This document shows positions 52,828-60,594 of a DNA stretch of 64,000 nt, piece after piece. Source of the DNA: Acidovorax sp. NB1 (lineage in GTDB: Bacteria; Pseudomonadota; Gammaproteobacteria; Burkholderiales; Burkholderiaceae_C); NCBI RefSeq assembly GCF_005405905.1, contig NZ_BJHU01000025.1:248001-312000 (forward strand). Reading direction: 5' to 3'. Both the position numbers and the translations under genes were made by a program. Under the pieces are notes generated by a model. That model saw nothing but the letters and a program-made list of their open reading frames with translations. It was not told the origin of the DNA and made no database searches. Position 1 is the stretch's first letter. Every line of letters starts with the position of its first letter.

Positions 52828-53493
52828 ATGCTGGTGGCGGGCGCACCTGGCGCCCCAGCAGGCAACCCGCGATTTTCCCACTTTGTGCAGACCGTGTCTG
52901 TTTCTACGCCCCTCACCCTCTTCCTGACCCAGTTGCTCGGCCCGCCACCGACAGCCGTACAGACCTGGTGGACCAGCGCCCAGTGCCTGCAGCGGCAACG
53001 CGGCCAGCCACTGATCCGCGCGGGCGAACACTGGCGGCACCTGTGGTGGGTGGAGCGCGGCGCGCTGCGGCTGTACTACCTGGACCGCGACGGCGCAGAG
53101 TCCAACAAGAACTTCTTTCTGGACGGCGCGCTGTGCTGGCCCATGACCCCCACGCTGCGCCAGCAGCCGGTGATGTTTCACGTGGAACCGTTGGAAGACA
53201 GCGTGGTGTGGACCCTGCCCTTCCCTGCTGATGCAGATGCTCCACTTCCCAGTGCGGGCTGGGCCCCGTGGGCTGCGTTGGAGCACCGGGCGCTGTGCGC
53301 GTTGCTCGACGGCAAGATGCAGCGCGAGCAGGAGTTCCTGCAGCTCAGCGCCCGCCAGCGCTACGCCCGCTTGCTGGAGCAACACCCGGCCTGGGCGGAA
53401 CGCATCGCACTCAAGCATCTCGCGTCCTATCTGGGCGTGACCGATGTGTCGCTGTCGCGCCTGCGCAGTGAGATGGGGCTTATCAAAGGATAA
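52828..53493 (+). CDS. Crp/Fnr-family transcriptional regulator
   Basis: A 221-aa protein with an N-terminal cyclic-nucleotide-binding-like beta-roll (about 55-140: LIRAGEHWRHLWWVERGALRLYYLDRDGAESNKNFFLDGALCWPMTP) and a C-terminal helix-turn-helix (about 190-220: ERIALKHLASYLGVTDVSLSRLRSEMGLIKG). cAMP-contact residues of true Crp are not recognisable, so it likely senses another ligand. The start is uncertain: ATG at 52828 lacks a clear Shine-Dalgarno, and a GTG at 52894 is an alternative. A parS-like site is in the coding sequence. Divergent from mnmG. Confidence 0.8.
   Translation: MLVAGAPGAPAGNPRFSHFVQTVSVSTPLTLFLTQLLGPPPTAVQTWWTSAQCLQRQRGQPLIRAGEHWRHLWWVERGALRLYYLDRDGAESNKNFFLDGALCWPMTPTLRQQPVMFHVEPLEDSVVWTLPFPADADAPLPSAGWAPWAALEHRALCALLDGKMQREQEFLQLSARQRYARLLEQHPAWAERIALKHLASYLGVTDVSLSRLRSEMGLIKG
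53174..53189. promoter_or_regulatory. parS-like site within the crp-like gene
   Basis: TGTTTCACGTGGAACC, two mismatches from the parS consensus, sharing the GTGGAAC variant of the rsmG site and also encoding Phe-His-Val-Glu. The weakest of the four; it may be a diverged site. Confidence 0.45.
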
Positions 53494-53537
53494 GGCGCTG
53501 GGGGCGGCTCATCGGCAGACTGCGGGCATCTCACGAA

Positions 53538-54080
53538 ATGCCCGCGCCCATGACAACTGCCCTACGTGCCCACCCCACGCCCGCCCTGCTCGCCCTGATC
53601 TCCCACACCCTCGCCGTGCTCTGGCTCGGTCTCATGGCCGGGTTCTTCGGCACCTACAGCGCCAACGTCAACCTGGCCATGCTGCAGATGGACGGGGCGA
53701 CCTACGCCACCGTGCAGTCCGCCTTCAACCGCAACGTGCGGCACGCCCTGTTCTTTGTGCTGTTCTTCGGACCACCGCTGTGGTGTGCGCTGGCCCTGGC
53801 CACGGCGTGGCGGCAACACCGCGCACTGTGGTGGCGCCTGCTGGCCCTGGTCGGCGTGGCCTACCTGCTGGGCATCGTGTTCTTTACCCAGCAGGTCAAC
53901 CTGCCACTCAACTACACCACCGAAGCCTGGAACCCCCAGGCCCTGCCCGCCGACTGGGCCCAGGTGCGCGACCGGTGGAATGCCGCCAACCTGTGGCGGG
54001 CGTGGCTCAGCCTGGGGTGTTTTGGGGCGTCGCTGGGCACGCTGGTGGGCCGGCTGGCCGGTCGCCGGATGCCAGGCTGA
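53538..54080 (+). CDS. DUF1772-like membrane protein
   Basis: A 180-aa inner-membrane protein with about four helices (TPALLALISHTLAVLWLGLMAGFFGTYSANVNLAML; RHALFFVLFFGPPLWCALALATAW; RLLALVGVAYLLGIVFF; AWLSLGCFGASLGTLVGRLAG). The pattern FNRNVRH, then QVNLPLNYTTEAWNPQALPADWAQVRDRWNAANLWRAWLS, fits the DUF1772/anthrone-oxygenase-like group. An ATG four codons in (53550) is an equally good start. Function unknown. Same strand as the Crp-like and FMN-reductase genes. Confidence 0.75.
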   Translation: MPAPMTTALRAHPTPALLALISHTLAVLWLGLMAGFFGTYSANVNLAMLQMDGATYATVQSAFNRNVRHALFFVLFFGPPLWCALALATAWRQHRALWWRLLALVGVAYLLGIVFFTQQVNLPLNYTTEAWNPQALPADWAQVRDRWNAANLWRAWLSLGCFGASLGTLVGRLAGRRMPG

Positions 54081-54193
54081 CGCGGGCAACGCTGGCCGCC
54101 GTCATCCCCCGCGCAGCACTGAGTCAAAAAACCGCAGCGCACTCCCCGCTTGCAGGATTCCTGCCGCGCCCCTGTGATTCAATCGCAAGCACC

Positions 54194-54811
54194 ATGCCCC
54201 ACACCACCACCCCCTCCTCCCTCCTCGTCTTTGCCGGCAGCACGCGCCAGCAGTCCTTCAACCGCAAACTGGCCCACGCCACCGCCGCCATCGCGCGCGA
54301 TGCGGGGGCCAGCGTCACGCTGATGGAGCTGTCCGACTTCGACATCCCGCTGTACAACGCCGACCTCGAAGCCCAGGGCACACCCGCCGATGTGATCCGG
54401 CTGAAGGAAATCATGTGGCAGCACCCCGCCTGGGTCATCTGCTCGCCCGAATACAACGGCAGCTACACCGCCCTGCTCAAGAACACGATCGACTGGGCCT
54501 CCAGCCCCGTCAAAGGCAACCCCGACTGGCAGGACGGCGGCAAGAGTTTTCGCGGCAAGGTGGTGGGCATGCTCAGCGCTTCGCCCGGCGCCCTGGGCGG
54601 CCTGCGCTCACAAAGCCACCTGGCGCCCCTGCTCATCAATGCCGAATGCTGGCTTGCGCCCAAGGCGTTTGCGCTGGGTTCGGCGGGCAGCGCGTTTGAC
54701 GACAGCGGTGCCCTCATCCAACCAGCCCACCGCGACCGCGTGCGCGCCGTGGTGGACCAGGTGCTCTGGGCGTCGGCCCGTCTGCATGGCGATGCCGTTG
54801 CGGGCCAATAA
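54194..54811 (+). CDS. NADPH-dependent FMN reductase
   Basis: A 205-aa flavodoxin-like reductase of the ChrR/YieF/ArsH-like group that reduces quinones, chromate or azo compounds with NAD(P)H. Start at 54194. Features are LLVFAGSTRQQSFNRKLAHA (FMN phosphate loop GSxRxxSxN), CSPEYNGSYTALLKNTIDWAS (isoalloxazine contact) and VVGMLSASPGALGGLRSQSHLAPLL. Stand-alone. Followed by a 54-bp repeat and the YeiW-like gene. Confidence 0.92.
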   Translation: MPHTTTPSSLLVFAGSTRQQSFNRKLAHATAAIARDAGASVTLMELSDFDIPLYNADLEAQGTPADVIRLKEIMWQHPAWVICSPEYNGSYTALLKNTIDWASSPVKGNPDWQDGGKSFRGKVVGMLSASPGALGGLRSQSHLAPLLINAECWLAPKAFALGSAGSAFDDSGALIQPAHRDRVRAVVDQVLWASARLHGDAVAGQ

Positions 54812-54828
54812 GCGTTGAAACAGGGGCC

Positions 54829-54882
54829 AAAACAAGCCCTTGCGCCTGCCCCACAAGCCCTGAAAGCTATACAAATAATAGC
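54829..54882 (-). repeat. 54-bp intergenic element, copy 7
   Basis: Minus strand: GCTATTATTTGTATAGC (54882-54866), a TTTCAGGGCTTGTGGGGC middle, then AGGCGCAAGGGCTTGTTTT ending at 54829. It exactly fills the gap between the FMN reductase stop (54811) and the next start (54890). Confidence 0.65.
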
Positions 54883-54889
54883 AAAACCC

Positions 54890-55144
54890 ATGGATTGCCG
54901 CCCTGGCTGCGGCGCCTGCTGCACCGCCCCCTCCATCAGCTCACCCATCCTGGGCATGCCGCACGGCAAACCGGCGGGGGTGCGCTGCATCCAGCTGGGG
55001 GATGACGCACGCTGCCTTATTTTTGGGCAGCCCGAGCGGCCCGCCGTGTGCGGGGGGCTACAACCCTCAGCCGCCATGTGCGGCGAAGACCGCGACCACG
55101 CCATGCAATACCTGGCGCGGCTCGAAGACCTGACGCGGCCCTGA
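54890..55144 (+). CDS. YkgJ/YeiW-family cysteine cluster protein
   Basis: An 84-aa protein with the CxxxCGxCC cluster CRPGCGACC at its N-terminus, then [52 protein letters not shown]. It looks colinear with E. coli YeiW (UPF0153). The eight cysteines probably bind zinc or an iron-sulfur cluster; function unproven. The ATG at 54890 was chosen because it gives the conserved start MDCRPGC. A repeat element lies directly upstream and may carry the promoter. Confidence 0.9.
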   Translation: MDCRPGCGACCTAPSISSPILGMPHGKPAGVRCIQLGDDARCLIFGQPERPAVCGGLQPSAAMCGEDRDHAMQYLARLEDLTRP

Positions 55145-55172
55145 AAAGATCGTAAACACGTTCTAAAGCCCC

Positions 55173-56246
55173 TCAACGCGCCGAATGCGGCGGCGCGCCA
55201 GCGGCTCCATCTCTCCCACCTCCGCCACCGCCCCCATCGCGCCCCGCCCAGCGCTGTGCACTGGCCGCATAAATGTCGCGCCGCACACGGTTCAGATTGC
55301 CCAGGGGCCGGAACGCCTGGGGCGCATGCCAGGGGTTGAAGGGCGTGGCATCCAGGGCCTGCGCCTGGGCGCTTGCGGTTGGCGTGCCCAGGTCCTGGCG
55401 CGGCACCGTGAGGGTGGCCACACGCTCCCACGGCACATCGGCGTCAGACCAGCCCGTGCAACCATCCTCAATGGGCGTGCGGGTCTCGTCCTGGTAGCGC
55501 TGGGCCGACAGGTGCCAGGCCAGGTCCTGCGATGCGAGCAGCCGCGCAAAATGCGCGGCCACAGACTCGCCCTCTGCGGGTACGCCCCCCACGGCCGCCG
55601 CCGGGTGCAGCTTCAGGCGCACCGGCCCGGCCTCGGACCACAACAGCGCCCCACGGGACCAGAAATTTTCCTCGGCCAGGCCCCGCAGCCCCCCCGTGGC
55701 GGCCGACAGATTGCGCAGCACGCGCAGCGTCTCGCCCGGCCCCAGGCGCAGCAGCATCTTCAGCGGCATCAGCGCCTTGGGCCCGGTCATCAGGGTAGCA
55801 ATCTCGACAAACTGGCGCGCGTCGCGTGCATGAGAAACGGGGAAGTTGGTCAACAAGATTTCATGCGCCCCGCCCTGCGGCAGGTGCAGGCGCAGGGCTG
55901 CGCCCCGCATGTCACGCTGCAGCCCGCCGTGCGCCAGCCCGCTGGCAAACGACAGCCGCAGGTCGCAAGCCAGCACCGCCCCCGGCTGAAAGTGCGCCTG
56001 CGCCAGGCCGGGCGCGAGTTGGGGGTTCACCTCCAGCCGCGCGCCCACCATGCCCGCCAGCATCTGCGCATGCAGCGTGCGGCCGGGGCGGCTCTGCCCG
56101 CTGGCCTGCTGGTTGCGCATCTGCACGGCCCGCATTTGCTCAGCCAGCGTGCGAAACAGCGCGGCTTCCGCCTGCGGCGAGCCGCCCAGAAAAGATTCGC
56201 GCCAGGGTGCGGGCGCCGCAGTGGGGGGGTAGTGTGGCTGGGTCAT
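55173..56246 (-). CDS. Catalase-like heme-domain protein
   Basis: A 357-aa protein with the small catalase-like (SrpA/catalase-related) fold. Start at 56246 (MTQPHYPPTAAPAPWRESFLGGSPQAEAALFRTLAEQM). Recognisable parts are the N-terminal AGMVGARLEVNPQLAPGLAQ..HFQPGAVLACDLRLSFASG, LRLHLPQGGAHEILLTNFPVSHARDARQFVEIATLM, and near the C-terminus DATPFNPWHAPQAFRPLGNLNRVRRDIYAASAQRW, the latter typical of catalase-family heme-face sequences. The Gly-rich, acidic tail is not conserved. Whether it binds heme or degrades peroxide cannot be judged without an alignment. Confidence 0.78.
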   Translation of the reverse strand: MTQPHYPPTAAPAPWRESFLGGSPQAEAALFRTLAEQMRAVQMRNQQASGQSRPGRTLHAQMLAGMVGARLEVNPQLAPGLAQAHFQPGAVLACDLRLSFASGLAHGGLQRDMRGAALRLHLPQGGAHEILLTNFPVSHARDARQFVEIATLMTGPKALMPLKMLLRLGPGETLRVLRNLSAATGGLRGLAEENFWSRGALLWSEAGPVRLKLHPAAAVGGVPAEGESVAAHFARLLASQDLAWHLSAQRYQDETRTPIEDGCTGWSDADVPWERVATLTVPRQDLGTPTASAQAQALDATPFNPWHAPQAFRPLGNLNRVRRDIYAASAQRWAGRDGGGGGGGRDGAAGAPPHSAR

Positions 56247-56451
56247 CGGTGTGTTTTTTGGGGTGTTTTTAACAAGCGCTTTTTGTGGAGGCTCTTTTCT
56301 ATCCAAACCATCCACGGTCAACAGGCATGGTGGAAGCCAGCGCAGGCACCGTGGGGCAGACCCACCGCGCCGATGCGGCAAACCCGCAAAACCGCAGACT
56401 CGGCGGACCCAGCCAGGCCCGCCAATGCAGCGGATCTCACAGATCCAAGAA

Positions 56452-56820
56452 TCAGCCCATCGAATGCAAACCGACCTTGTTTCCCTCGGTGTCCACAAAG
56501 TGAGCAAAAAAGCCAAAGCCGTTGCCAATCTCCGTCTTGGGCACCACGACCAGGCCACCGGCCTGCGACACACGCGCCAGCAAGGGGCCCAGGTCATCGC
56601 CGCCGTTCAGGTACACCATGGTCCCGTTCTGCGACGGCACGCCGCCCTCGCCCTGCACAATGGCGCCGCCCACGGCGTTGGGGTCGGTGGACAACATGCC
56701 CATCATGGTCGGGCCCATGGCCATGGGCGCAATGCTGATGCCCAGCACCGTCTCGTAAAAGGCCTTGGCGCGCGCAAAGTCGGTCACGGGGATCTCGAAC
56801 CAGTTCAGGGTGTGGGGCAT
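56452..56820 (-). CDS. VOC family (glyoxalase-like) protein
   Basis: A 122-aa vicinal-oxygen-chelate protein: MPHTLNWFEIPVTDFARAKAFYETVLGISIAPMAMG...GGAIVQGEGGVPSQNGTMVYLNGGDDLGPLLARVSQAGGLVVVPKTEIGNGFGFFAHFVDTEGNKVGLHSMG. Two beta-alpha-beta-beta-beta modules. The likely metal residues are Glu9 and Glu/His in the second module, but one His of glyoxalase I is replaced, so this resembles the DoxX/PhnB-like VOC group that is not glyoxalase. Substrate unknown. The protein starts at the first strand (56820). Confidence 0.9.
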   Translation of the reverse strand: MPHTLNWFEIPVTDFARAKAFYETVLGISIAPMAMGPTMMGMLSTDPNAVGGAIVQGEGGVPSQNGTMVYLNGGDDLGPLLARVSQAGGLVVVPKTEIGNGFGFFAHFVDTEGNKVGLHSMG

Positions 56821-56926
56821 GGGGGGCTCCTAGGTTAGAAAACAAAGATCAATACAGACGTTGCAATTGGCAAGCCGTTTCGGGCCACTATTGCGGGCAT
56901 GGCGTTGATCGACCTTGCCTCATATT

Positions 56927-57238
56927 TCACGAATGTCTACGAGAGACCCACCAGACTGCAAAAGGCAAGGCCAGGAAGGTTGCGATAAAAGCGAACGGCG
57001 CCCACATAAATGGCTCATCACGCATACCCAAATACCTGTTCAGGCTTGCCGGTCCAAGGATGATCATCCCTACAGCAAAGCACATCGACACCAAAAACAA
57101 GACAGCGACAGCCCCAATGGTGCGTCGCACCGTTCGCCCCGGATTCCTCTTGTGAAGCAAAAACAGGAAGCCTGTGGCTAACAGCAGTGGGGGCAGCAAC
57201 AGCCAAGCCAACACCAATACAAACTCCCACCCAGTCAT
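56927..57238 (-). CDS. Small membrane protein in a low-GC patch
   Basis: A 103-aa membrane protein with three helices (MTGWEFVLVLAWLLLPPLLLATGFLFLLH; RRTIGAVAVLFLVSMCFAVGMIILGPA; EPFMWAPFAFIATFLALPFAVWWVSRRHS). Start at 57238. By hand count the 300 bases 56941-57240 are 54% GC (162/300), well below the surroundings, and codon use shows many A/T-ending codons. I do not recognise a family. The composition suggests recent acquisition. No repeat or integrase borders it. Confidence 0.65.
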   Translation of the reverse strand: MTGWEFVLVLAWLLLPPLLLATGFLFLLHKRNPGRTVRRTIGAVAVLFLVSMCFAVGMIILGPASLNRYLGMRDEPFMWAPFAFIATFLALPFAVWWVSRRHS

Positions 57239-57328
57239 TGCGCTATCCCTTGTTTTGAAGGTCGCTGGCCACAGAAAGAAACCCATCATCGCTTCGGACC
57301 TAGCCAAGTCAAGACCACTCCATCTAGC

Positions 57329-57754
57329 TCACGGCCTCGGCAGCGCCCGATCCTCCCGGCACGCCTTCAGCGGCTTGGCCGTCGCCGACGCGATGCGCAG
57401 CACCCGCTGTTCACGGCGGTCCACCACCACCTTCATGCAGGCACAGCCGTGGCCGTAGTGGCCGTTGGTCTTCTTCCATTGCGCGTCGGTGAACACGGGC
57501 CAGTCGCCCTCGGCCTCGGGCCCCGCCTGGGTGCTGATCACCCACTCGCCGTCGCGGTCGGTCAGGGTGGCGTTGCCGGGCGTGGGGTTGTGGAACCAGC
57601 CGCAGCGGTTTTCCGGCGGGGCAGCGCGGCTGGTCGATGGCACGGAGGGCTGTGCGGTGTTTTGGGCGATGGCAGCTAGGGCGAAGCCCAGCAGCGTGGC
57701 GCCCAGCGCCAGGCGGGGGGCGTGGCGCTGCAGCGGGGTGGGAGCAGGTGACAT
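57329..57754 (-). CDS. Exported DUF4087 protein
   Basis: A 141-aa exported protein. Signal peptide of about 30 residues (LALGATLLGFALAAIAQ). The rest matches DUF4087: NRCGWFHNPTPGNATLTDRDGEWVISTQAGPEAEGDWPVFTDAQWKKTNGHYGHGCACMKVVVDRREQRVLRIASATAKPLKACREDRAL. Four cysteines (including CGW and GHGCACMK) may form disulfides. No function is known for the domain. Divergent from the sigma factor gene; the gap holds a 54-bp repeat. Confidence 0.85.
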   Translation of the reverse strand: MSPAPTPLQRHAPRLALGATLLGFALAAIAQNTAQPSVPSTSRAAPPENRCGWFHNPTPGNATLTDRDGEWVISTQAGPEAEGDWPVFTDAQWKKTNGHYGHGCACMKVVVDRREQRVLRIASATAKPLKACREDRALPRP

Positions 57755-57779
57755 GGGTAGTCCTCTTTGGATTGAAAGA

Positions 57780-57832
57780 AAAAGGGCTCTTCGGCGCGTC
57801 CATCATGCCCTGACAGCTATCAAAACAGAAGT
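57780..57832 (-). repeat. 54-bp intergenic element, copy 8
   Basis: Minus strand: ACTTC-N7-ATAGC (57832-57816), a TGTCAGGGCATGATGGAC middle, then GCGCCGAAGAGCCCTTTTT ending at about 57779. The first arm is degenerate. It lies in the 182-bp divergent gap. Confidence 0.5.
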
Positions 57833-57936
57833 GATTGATGCGCTGGTGTCACACAGCCGCCGCCCTGCGCGTCTATGCCCAGGCCCCGCCCGATCCGGTG
57901 CTTTGGGCGCACACTCTACCTCCACGCTTCGCTGCC

Positions 57937-58857
57937 ATGACGCTTTCTGCCCCCACCTCCGCCGACCCCTTCACCACCCTGCGCCCGCGCCTGTTCGGCA
58001 TTGCCTACCGCATGCTGGGCGTGCGCGCCGATGCAGAGGATGTGCTGCAGGACGCCTGGCTGCGCTGGAGCCGCCAGGACCCTGCCACCCTGCAGTCGGC
58101 CGAGGCCTGGCTGGTGACGGTGGTCACGCGCCTGTCCATCGACCGGCTGCGTGCGCTCAAGGCCGAGCGCGAGGCCTATGTGGGCTGGTGGCTGCCCGAG
58201 CCGCTGGTGCAGCTGCAGGACCCCACCACCGGTGATGCGCAACACCACCACACGCCCGAAGCAGCTGCCGAGCTGGCGGGCGAGCTGTCGGTGGCCTTTT
58301 TGTATGTGCTGGAGCGGCTGGGGCCGGAGGAGCGCGCGGCCTTTTTACTGCGCCAGGTGTTCGACTACGACTACCCCGAGATCGCCGCACAGCTGGGCAA
58401 GACCGAGGCCGCCTGCCGCCAGATGGTGCACCGCGCCAGCGAGCGCGTGCAGCAGGCGCGCACACGCTTTGAGGTGCCACACGCCGTGCACCGCCAGTTG
58501 CTGCAGCGCTTCATGGTCGCAGCCCAAAGCGGCGACCGCAACGCCATCGAGGCGCTGCTGAGCGAGGACGCGCAGCTCATCGGCGACGGTGGCGGCAAGG
58601 TGGCCTCGTTCCCCAAACCGCTGGTGGGGCGGTTTCGCATTGCCATGCTGTACTGGGCGCAGTACCGCCGCCTGGGCGCGCAGCTGGCCTACCGCATGGC
58701 CCTCATCAATGGCGAGCCGGGCCTGCTGTACTACGCCAATGGCCGCCTCGACTGCGCACAGGCGTTCGTGATGGAAGGCGAACACATCGTGGGCATCTAT
58801 GCGGTGCGCAACCCGGACAAGCTGGTGGGGGTGCCAGCGGTGCTGGACGAACGCTGA
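57937..58857 (+). CDS. sigJ: ECF RNA polymerase sigma factor, SigJ type
   Basis: A 306-aa ECF41-like sigma factor. The start at 57937 opens MTLSAPTSADPFTTLRPRLFGIAYRMLGVRADAEDVLQDAWLRWS (region 2). Region 4 is FLYVLERLGPEERAAFLLRQVFDYDYPEIAAQLGKTEAACRQMVHRASERVQQAR. The C-terminus (about 190-306) is a SnoaL-like domain that replaces the usual anti-sigma control. Such factors pair with carboxymuconolactone-decarboxylase-like genes, as here (59007). The trigger is probably redox or chemical stress, but unknown. Confidence 0.93.
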   Translation: MTLSAPTSADPFTTLRPRLFGIAYRMLGVRADAEDVLQDAWLRWSRQDPATLQSAEAWLVTVVTRLSIDRLRALKAEREAYVGWWLPEPLVQLQDPTTGDAQHHHTPEAAAELAGELSVAFLYVLERLGPEERAAFLLRQVFDYDYPEIAAQLGKTEAACRQMVHRASERVQQARTRFEVPHAVHRQLLQRFMVAAQSGDRNAIEALLSEDAQLIGDGGGKVASFPKPLVGRFRIAMLYWAQYRRLGAQLAYRMALINGEPGLLYYANGRLDCAQAFVMEGEHIVGIYAVRNPDKLVGVPAVLDER

Positions 58858-59006
58858 GGCCAAAGAAGCGACGGTTTTTTGCGGGCCCACCTGTCACAAG
58901 CGCGCACCGCGCAACGTCTTGAAGGGTATGGAAGGCGGCAGCAGCCCGTTCGCTGCGGCATCTTCCAGAGCAGTTTGTTTTCTTTCCAACCCTTCAGGAG
59001 TTTTCC

Positions 59007-59468
59007 ATGTCCCAGCACACCGCCCGCCTCCCCTACCACCAGCTCTCGTCCAAGGCCTTCATGGGCCTGGTGAACCTGTCCGAAACCGTCAAGAAGGGCC
59101 CGCTGGGCCTGCGCCTGGCCGAGCTGGTGTTCTTGCGTGTCTCGCAGATCAACGGCTGCGCCTATTGCATGGACATGCACTGGCATGTGCTGGTCAAGGA
59201 CGGCATGGAGCCGCGCCACCTGAACGCGGTGGCGGGCTGGCGCGAGGCGCCGTTTTTCAGCGAGCGCGAGCGCGCCGCACTGCGCTGGGCCGAGATCATC
59301 ACCGCCACGCCCCACAGCGATGCGAGCGACGAAGAGTTCGCCCGGCTGCAGGCCGTGTTCAGCGATGCGGAAATCTCCGACCTGGGTTTTGTGATTGCGA
59401 TCATCAACGGCTGGAACCTGATCAACGCAGGCATGCGTGCGCCGATTCCTGCGACGCCCGCTGTGTGA
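59007..59468 (+). CDS. Carboxymuconolactone decarboxylase family protein (AhpD-like)
   Basis: A 153-aa all-helical CMD/AhpD-like protein. The redox motif is VSQINGCAYCMDMHWH with Cys51, Cys54 and His58. The rest, FFSERERAALRWAEIITATPHSDASDEEFARLQAVFSDAEISDLGFVIAIINGWNLINAGMRAP, fits the family. Likely a disulfide reductase/peroxidase helper rather than a decarboxylase. It lies 149 nt behind the SigJ-like gene on the same strand, the arrangement common for ECF41 regulons. Confidence 0.93.
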   Translation: MSQHTARLPYHQLSSKAFMGLVNLSETVKKGPLGLRLAELVFLRVSQINGCAYCMDMHWHVLVKDGMEPRHLNAVAGWREAPFFSERERAALRWAEIITATPHSDASDEEFARLQAVFSDAEISDLGFVIAIINGWNLINAGMRAPIPATPAV

Positions 59469-59476
59469 TTGCAAGA

Positions 59477-59531
59477 AAAACAAGCCGTTACCGCGCGACT
59501 GCATTGCCTCGCTAGCTATTATTTTTATAGC
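59477..59531 (-). repeat. 54-bp intergenic element, copy 9
   Basis: Minus strand: GCTATAAAAATAATAGC (59531-59515), a TAGCGAGGCAATGCAGTC middle, then GCGCGGTAACGGCTTGTTTT ending at about 59477, just after the CMD stop (59468). Confidence 0.65.
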
Positions 59532-59641
59532 CAAAGAAACCCAGGCCTCACCCCCTCTGTGTAGCCTGGCTGACAGTCACCCGCGCGCGGGCGGCCTACA
59601 GTGGTGCCTCTCAAAACCCACAACAGCGGAGACACCACCCC

Positions 59642-60412
59642 ATGCTCACCATCCCCTCGCTGCAAGCCAGCGTCAGCCCCGAAGAATGGCAGCTGCGCTG
59701 CGACCTGGCCGCGTGCTACCGGCTCGTGAGCCTCTACGGCTGGAGCGACCTGGTCTTCACCCACATCAGCGCCAAGCTGCCCGAATCGGTGTCGGGCCCC
59801 GACCACCAGTTCCTCATCAACCCCTATGGCCTGATGTTCGAGGAGATCACGGCATCCAGCCTGATCAAGGTGGACATGCAGTGCAACAAGCTGCACGACT
59901 CGCCCTTCCCCGTGAACCCTGCGGGCTTCGTGATCCACAGCGCCGTGCACGAGGCCCGGCCCGAGGCCGGCTGCGTGCTGCACACCCACACGCGCGCGGG
60001 CGTGGCGGTCAGTGCACAAAAGGGCGGTGTGCTGCCCATCAGCCAGCAAAGCACCTTTGTGCTGGGCTCGCTGGCGTACCACGAGTACGAAGGCGTGGCC
60101 TTTCGCGACGAGGAAAAGCCGCGCCTGCAGGCCGACCTGGGCGAGGCCAACTTCCTCATGCTGCGCAACCACGGGCTGCTCACCGTGGGCAAGACGATTG
60201 CCGACGCATTCCTGTCGATGTACACCTTCGAGAACACCTGCCGCATCCAGATCGACGCCCAGGCCGGTGGCTCGCTGACCAGCGTGAACCCCCAGATTGT
60301 GAGCGGCGTGGCCCAGGCCATGCGCGTGCAGACGGGCGGCCTGGGTGGCGCGTTTGCCTGGCCTGCGCTGCTGCGCAAGGTGCAGCGCGAGGCGCCTGGT
60401 TACGACACCTAA
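59642..60412 (+). CDS. Class II aldolase/adducin family protein
   Basis: A 256-aa zinc aldolase-fold protein. Motifs: LAACYRLVSLYGWSDLVFTHISAKLP, FLINPYGLMFEEITASSLIKVD, FVIHSAVHEARPEAGCVLHTHTRAGVAVSA (zinc histidines HTH) and NFLMLRNHGLLTVGKTIADAF (third His). It resembles class II aldolases of unknown substrate. Stand-alone. The first gene-end repeat base immediately follows its stop. Confidence 0.92.
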   Translation: MLTIPSLQASVSPEEWQLRCDLAACYRLVSLYGWSDLVFTHISAKLPESVSGPDHQFLINPYGLMFEEITASSLIKVDMQCNKLHDSPFPVNPAGFVIHSAVHEARPEAGCVLHTHTRAGVAVSAQKGGVLPISQQSTFVLGSLAYHEYEGVAFRDEEKPRLQADLGEANFLMLRNHGLLTVGKTIADAFLSMYTFENTCRIQIDAQAGGSLTSVNPQIVSGVAQAMRVQTGGLGGAFAWPALLRKVQREAPGYDT

Positions 60413-60505
60413 CCCCCCTGTGTCGCCTTCGGCGTCTTCCCCGCCCGTGCGGCGGGGCGGCCCTTGCACGGCGGCACTGGCTTAGGTCGTGCCAGTTTCC
60501 GTGCC
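60413..60505 (+). repeat. GC-rich gene-end repeat, copy C
   Basis: Begins directly at the aldolase stop: CCCCCCTGTGTCGCCTTCGG, CGTCTTCCCC, stem CCCCGCC/GGCGGGG, then GCGGCCCTTGCACGGCGGCACTGGC, a tail shared with copy A. Followed by the GST leader, where CTGTGCAGC (60512-60520) and GCTGCACAG (60540-60548) form a separate hairpin. Confidence 0.6.
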
Positions 60506-60594
60506 CGGGGCCTGTGCAGCATTGGCCGCCAGCAAAAAAGCTGCACAGCGCATAGCATCGGCGGTTTCCGACCGTTGTTTTCAAGGACCGACCC

